Of a stretch of DNA of 64,000 nucleotides, positions 63,702-64,000 are shown piece by piece. Where the stretch lies: positions 2,356,001-2,420,000 of the forward strand of contig NC_134088.1 of assembly GCF_000715075.1 (NCBI RefSeq), written 5' to 3'. The stretch's first letter is position 1; the number at the start of each line of letters is the position of its first letter. The notes below the pieces were generated by a model that was not told the DNA's origin, searched no databases, and was given only the letters and a program-made list of their open reading frames with translations. This stretch comes from Nicotiana tabacum (lineage: Eukaryota; Streptophyta; Magnoliopsida; Solanales; Solanaceae). Both the position numbers and the translations under genes were made by a program.

Positions 63702-64000
63702 ATGTCCTGGTTGGTTTGGAACATTAGAGGTACCAATAAACAATATAAGCAAAAAGAATTAGGTACCTATATTAGAGAGAATAATACCAAACTAGTTGGC
63801 TTAGTAGAAACTAGAGTCAAAAAAGATAAGGCTGATGGCATTGCTAATAGGGTAGTGTTATGGTGGAAAGCTAGATTTAACTATGATCATGCTGTTAATG
63901 GAAGGGTCTGGCTGTTATGGGATCCTTCATACTATGATGTATCAATAATAGACCAGTCTGCCCAAGCTATATATTGTGATGTTAGAGGAAGGATGAATCA
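63702..64000 (+). pseudogene. LINE ORF2 endonuclease start (runs off the window)
   Basis: Starts MSWLVWNIRGTNKQYKQKEL at 63702 and stays open for 99 codons to the window edge. It carries LVGLVETRVKKDKADGIANR and NGRVWLLWDPSYYDVSIID, the N-terminal blocks (including the ETR metal-site motif) of a plant L1-type apurinic endonuclease. It belongs to a different LINE subfamily from 37448-41668. The visible part is intact, but ORF1 is broken, so the element is probably inactive. Confidence 0.85.

Overview
This window reads as nuclear DNA of a plant, most likely a member of the nightshade family and plausibly Nicotiana. The evidence is spliceosomal genes with GT-AG introns, AT-rich intergenic DNA, and a repeat set typical of Solanaceae. 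That set includes TS/RTE-type SINE/LINE tails ending in GTT repeats, a SolS-type tRNA-derived SINE, long gypsy LTRs starting TGTGATGACCC, a giant Ogre/Tat-like LTR, and L1-like LINEs with DUF4283 ORF1 proteins. The species call is inference from repeat families.

Only two genes look intact. Both are on the minus strand and are visible only after splicing. The first is a UTP14-like small-subunit processome gene (14347-21137), with 11 reconstructed in-phase exons and about 894 residues. Upstream of it are three TGGGCY (site II) elements. The second is a DUF4378 (TRM-like) gene (45794-51121), with 4 in-phase exons and about 512 residues. Its upstream region is a truncated copia retrotransposon. 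A broken NAC transcription-factor fragment lies at 5894-6283. The rest is mobile DNA in several layers.

Layout: 1-2.4 kb, the 3' part of a gypsy LTR inserted in a LINE RNase H tail. 2.8-5.1 kb, a Helitron with a tandemly repeated flank and a long TA microsatellite. 5.1-6.3 kb, promoter-like DNA, a hAT-like end and the NAC remnant. 6.8-12.1 kb, two gypsy LTR copies head to head, a 5.3 kb imperfect inverted repeat. 13.1-13.6 kb, a Tourist MITE and a LINE scrap. 14-21.4 kb, UTP14, with a SINE, a LINE scrap and an inverted-repeat element in its introns. 21.4-24.3 kb, two copies of a satellite-bearing MITE around a hAT-like segment. 25.0-41.7 kb, one L1-like LINE split by three elements whose target-site duplications can be read: a 5.35 kb solo LTR (itself hit by a hAT element), an 875 bp copia solo LTR and a 3.4 kb hAT transposon. 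41.8-45.6 kb, Stowaway MITE, CCA-rich element, RTE/TS tail, second Helitron and SINE. 45.8-51.1 kb, the DUF4378 gene. 51.2-60.9 kb, a tandem copia pair sharing one LTR. 62.6-64 kb, the start of another LINE that runs off the window.

The two genes have no visible functional link. The coherent biology here is transposon nesting and its effect on neighbouring genes. The most unusual items are the head-to-head LTR pair (a possible hairpin-RNA source), the nested LINE with readable insertion scars, the copia fragment forming the apparent promoter of the DUF4378 gene, and the duplicated palindromic satellite MITE. I found no clear case of a wholly new gene system.
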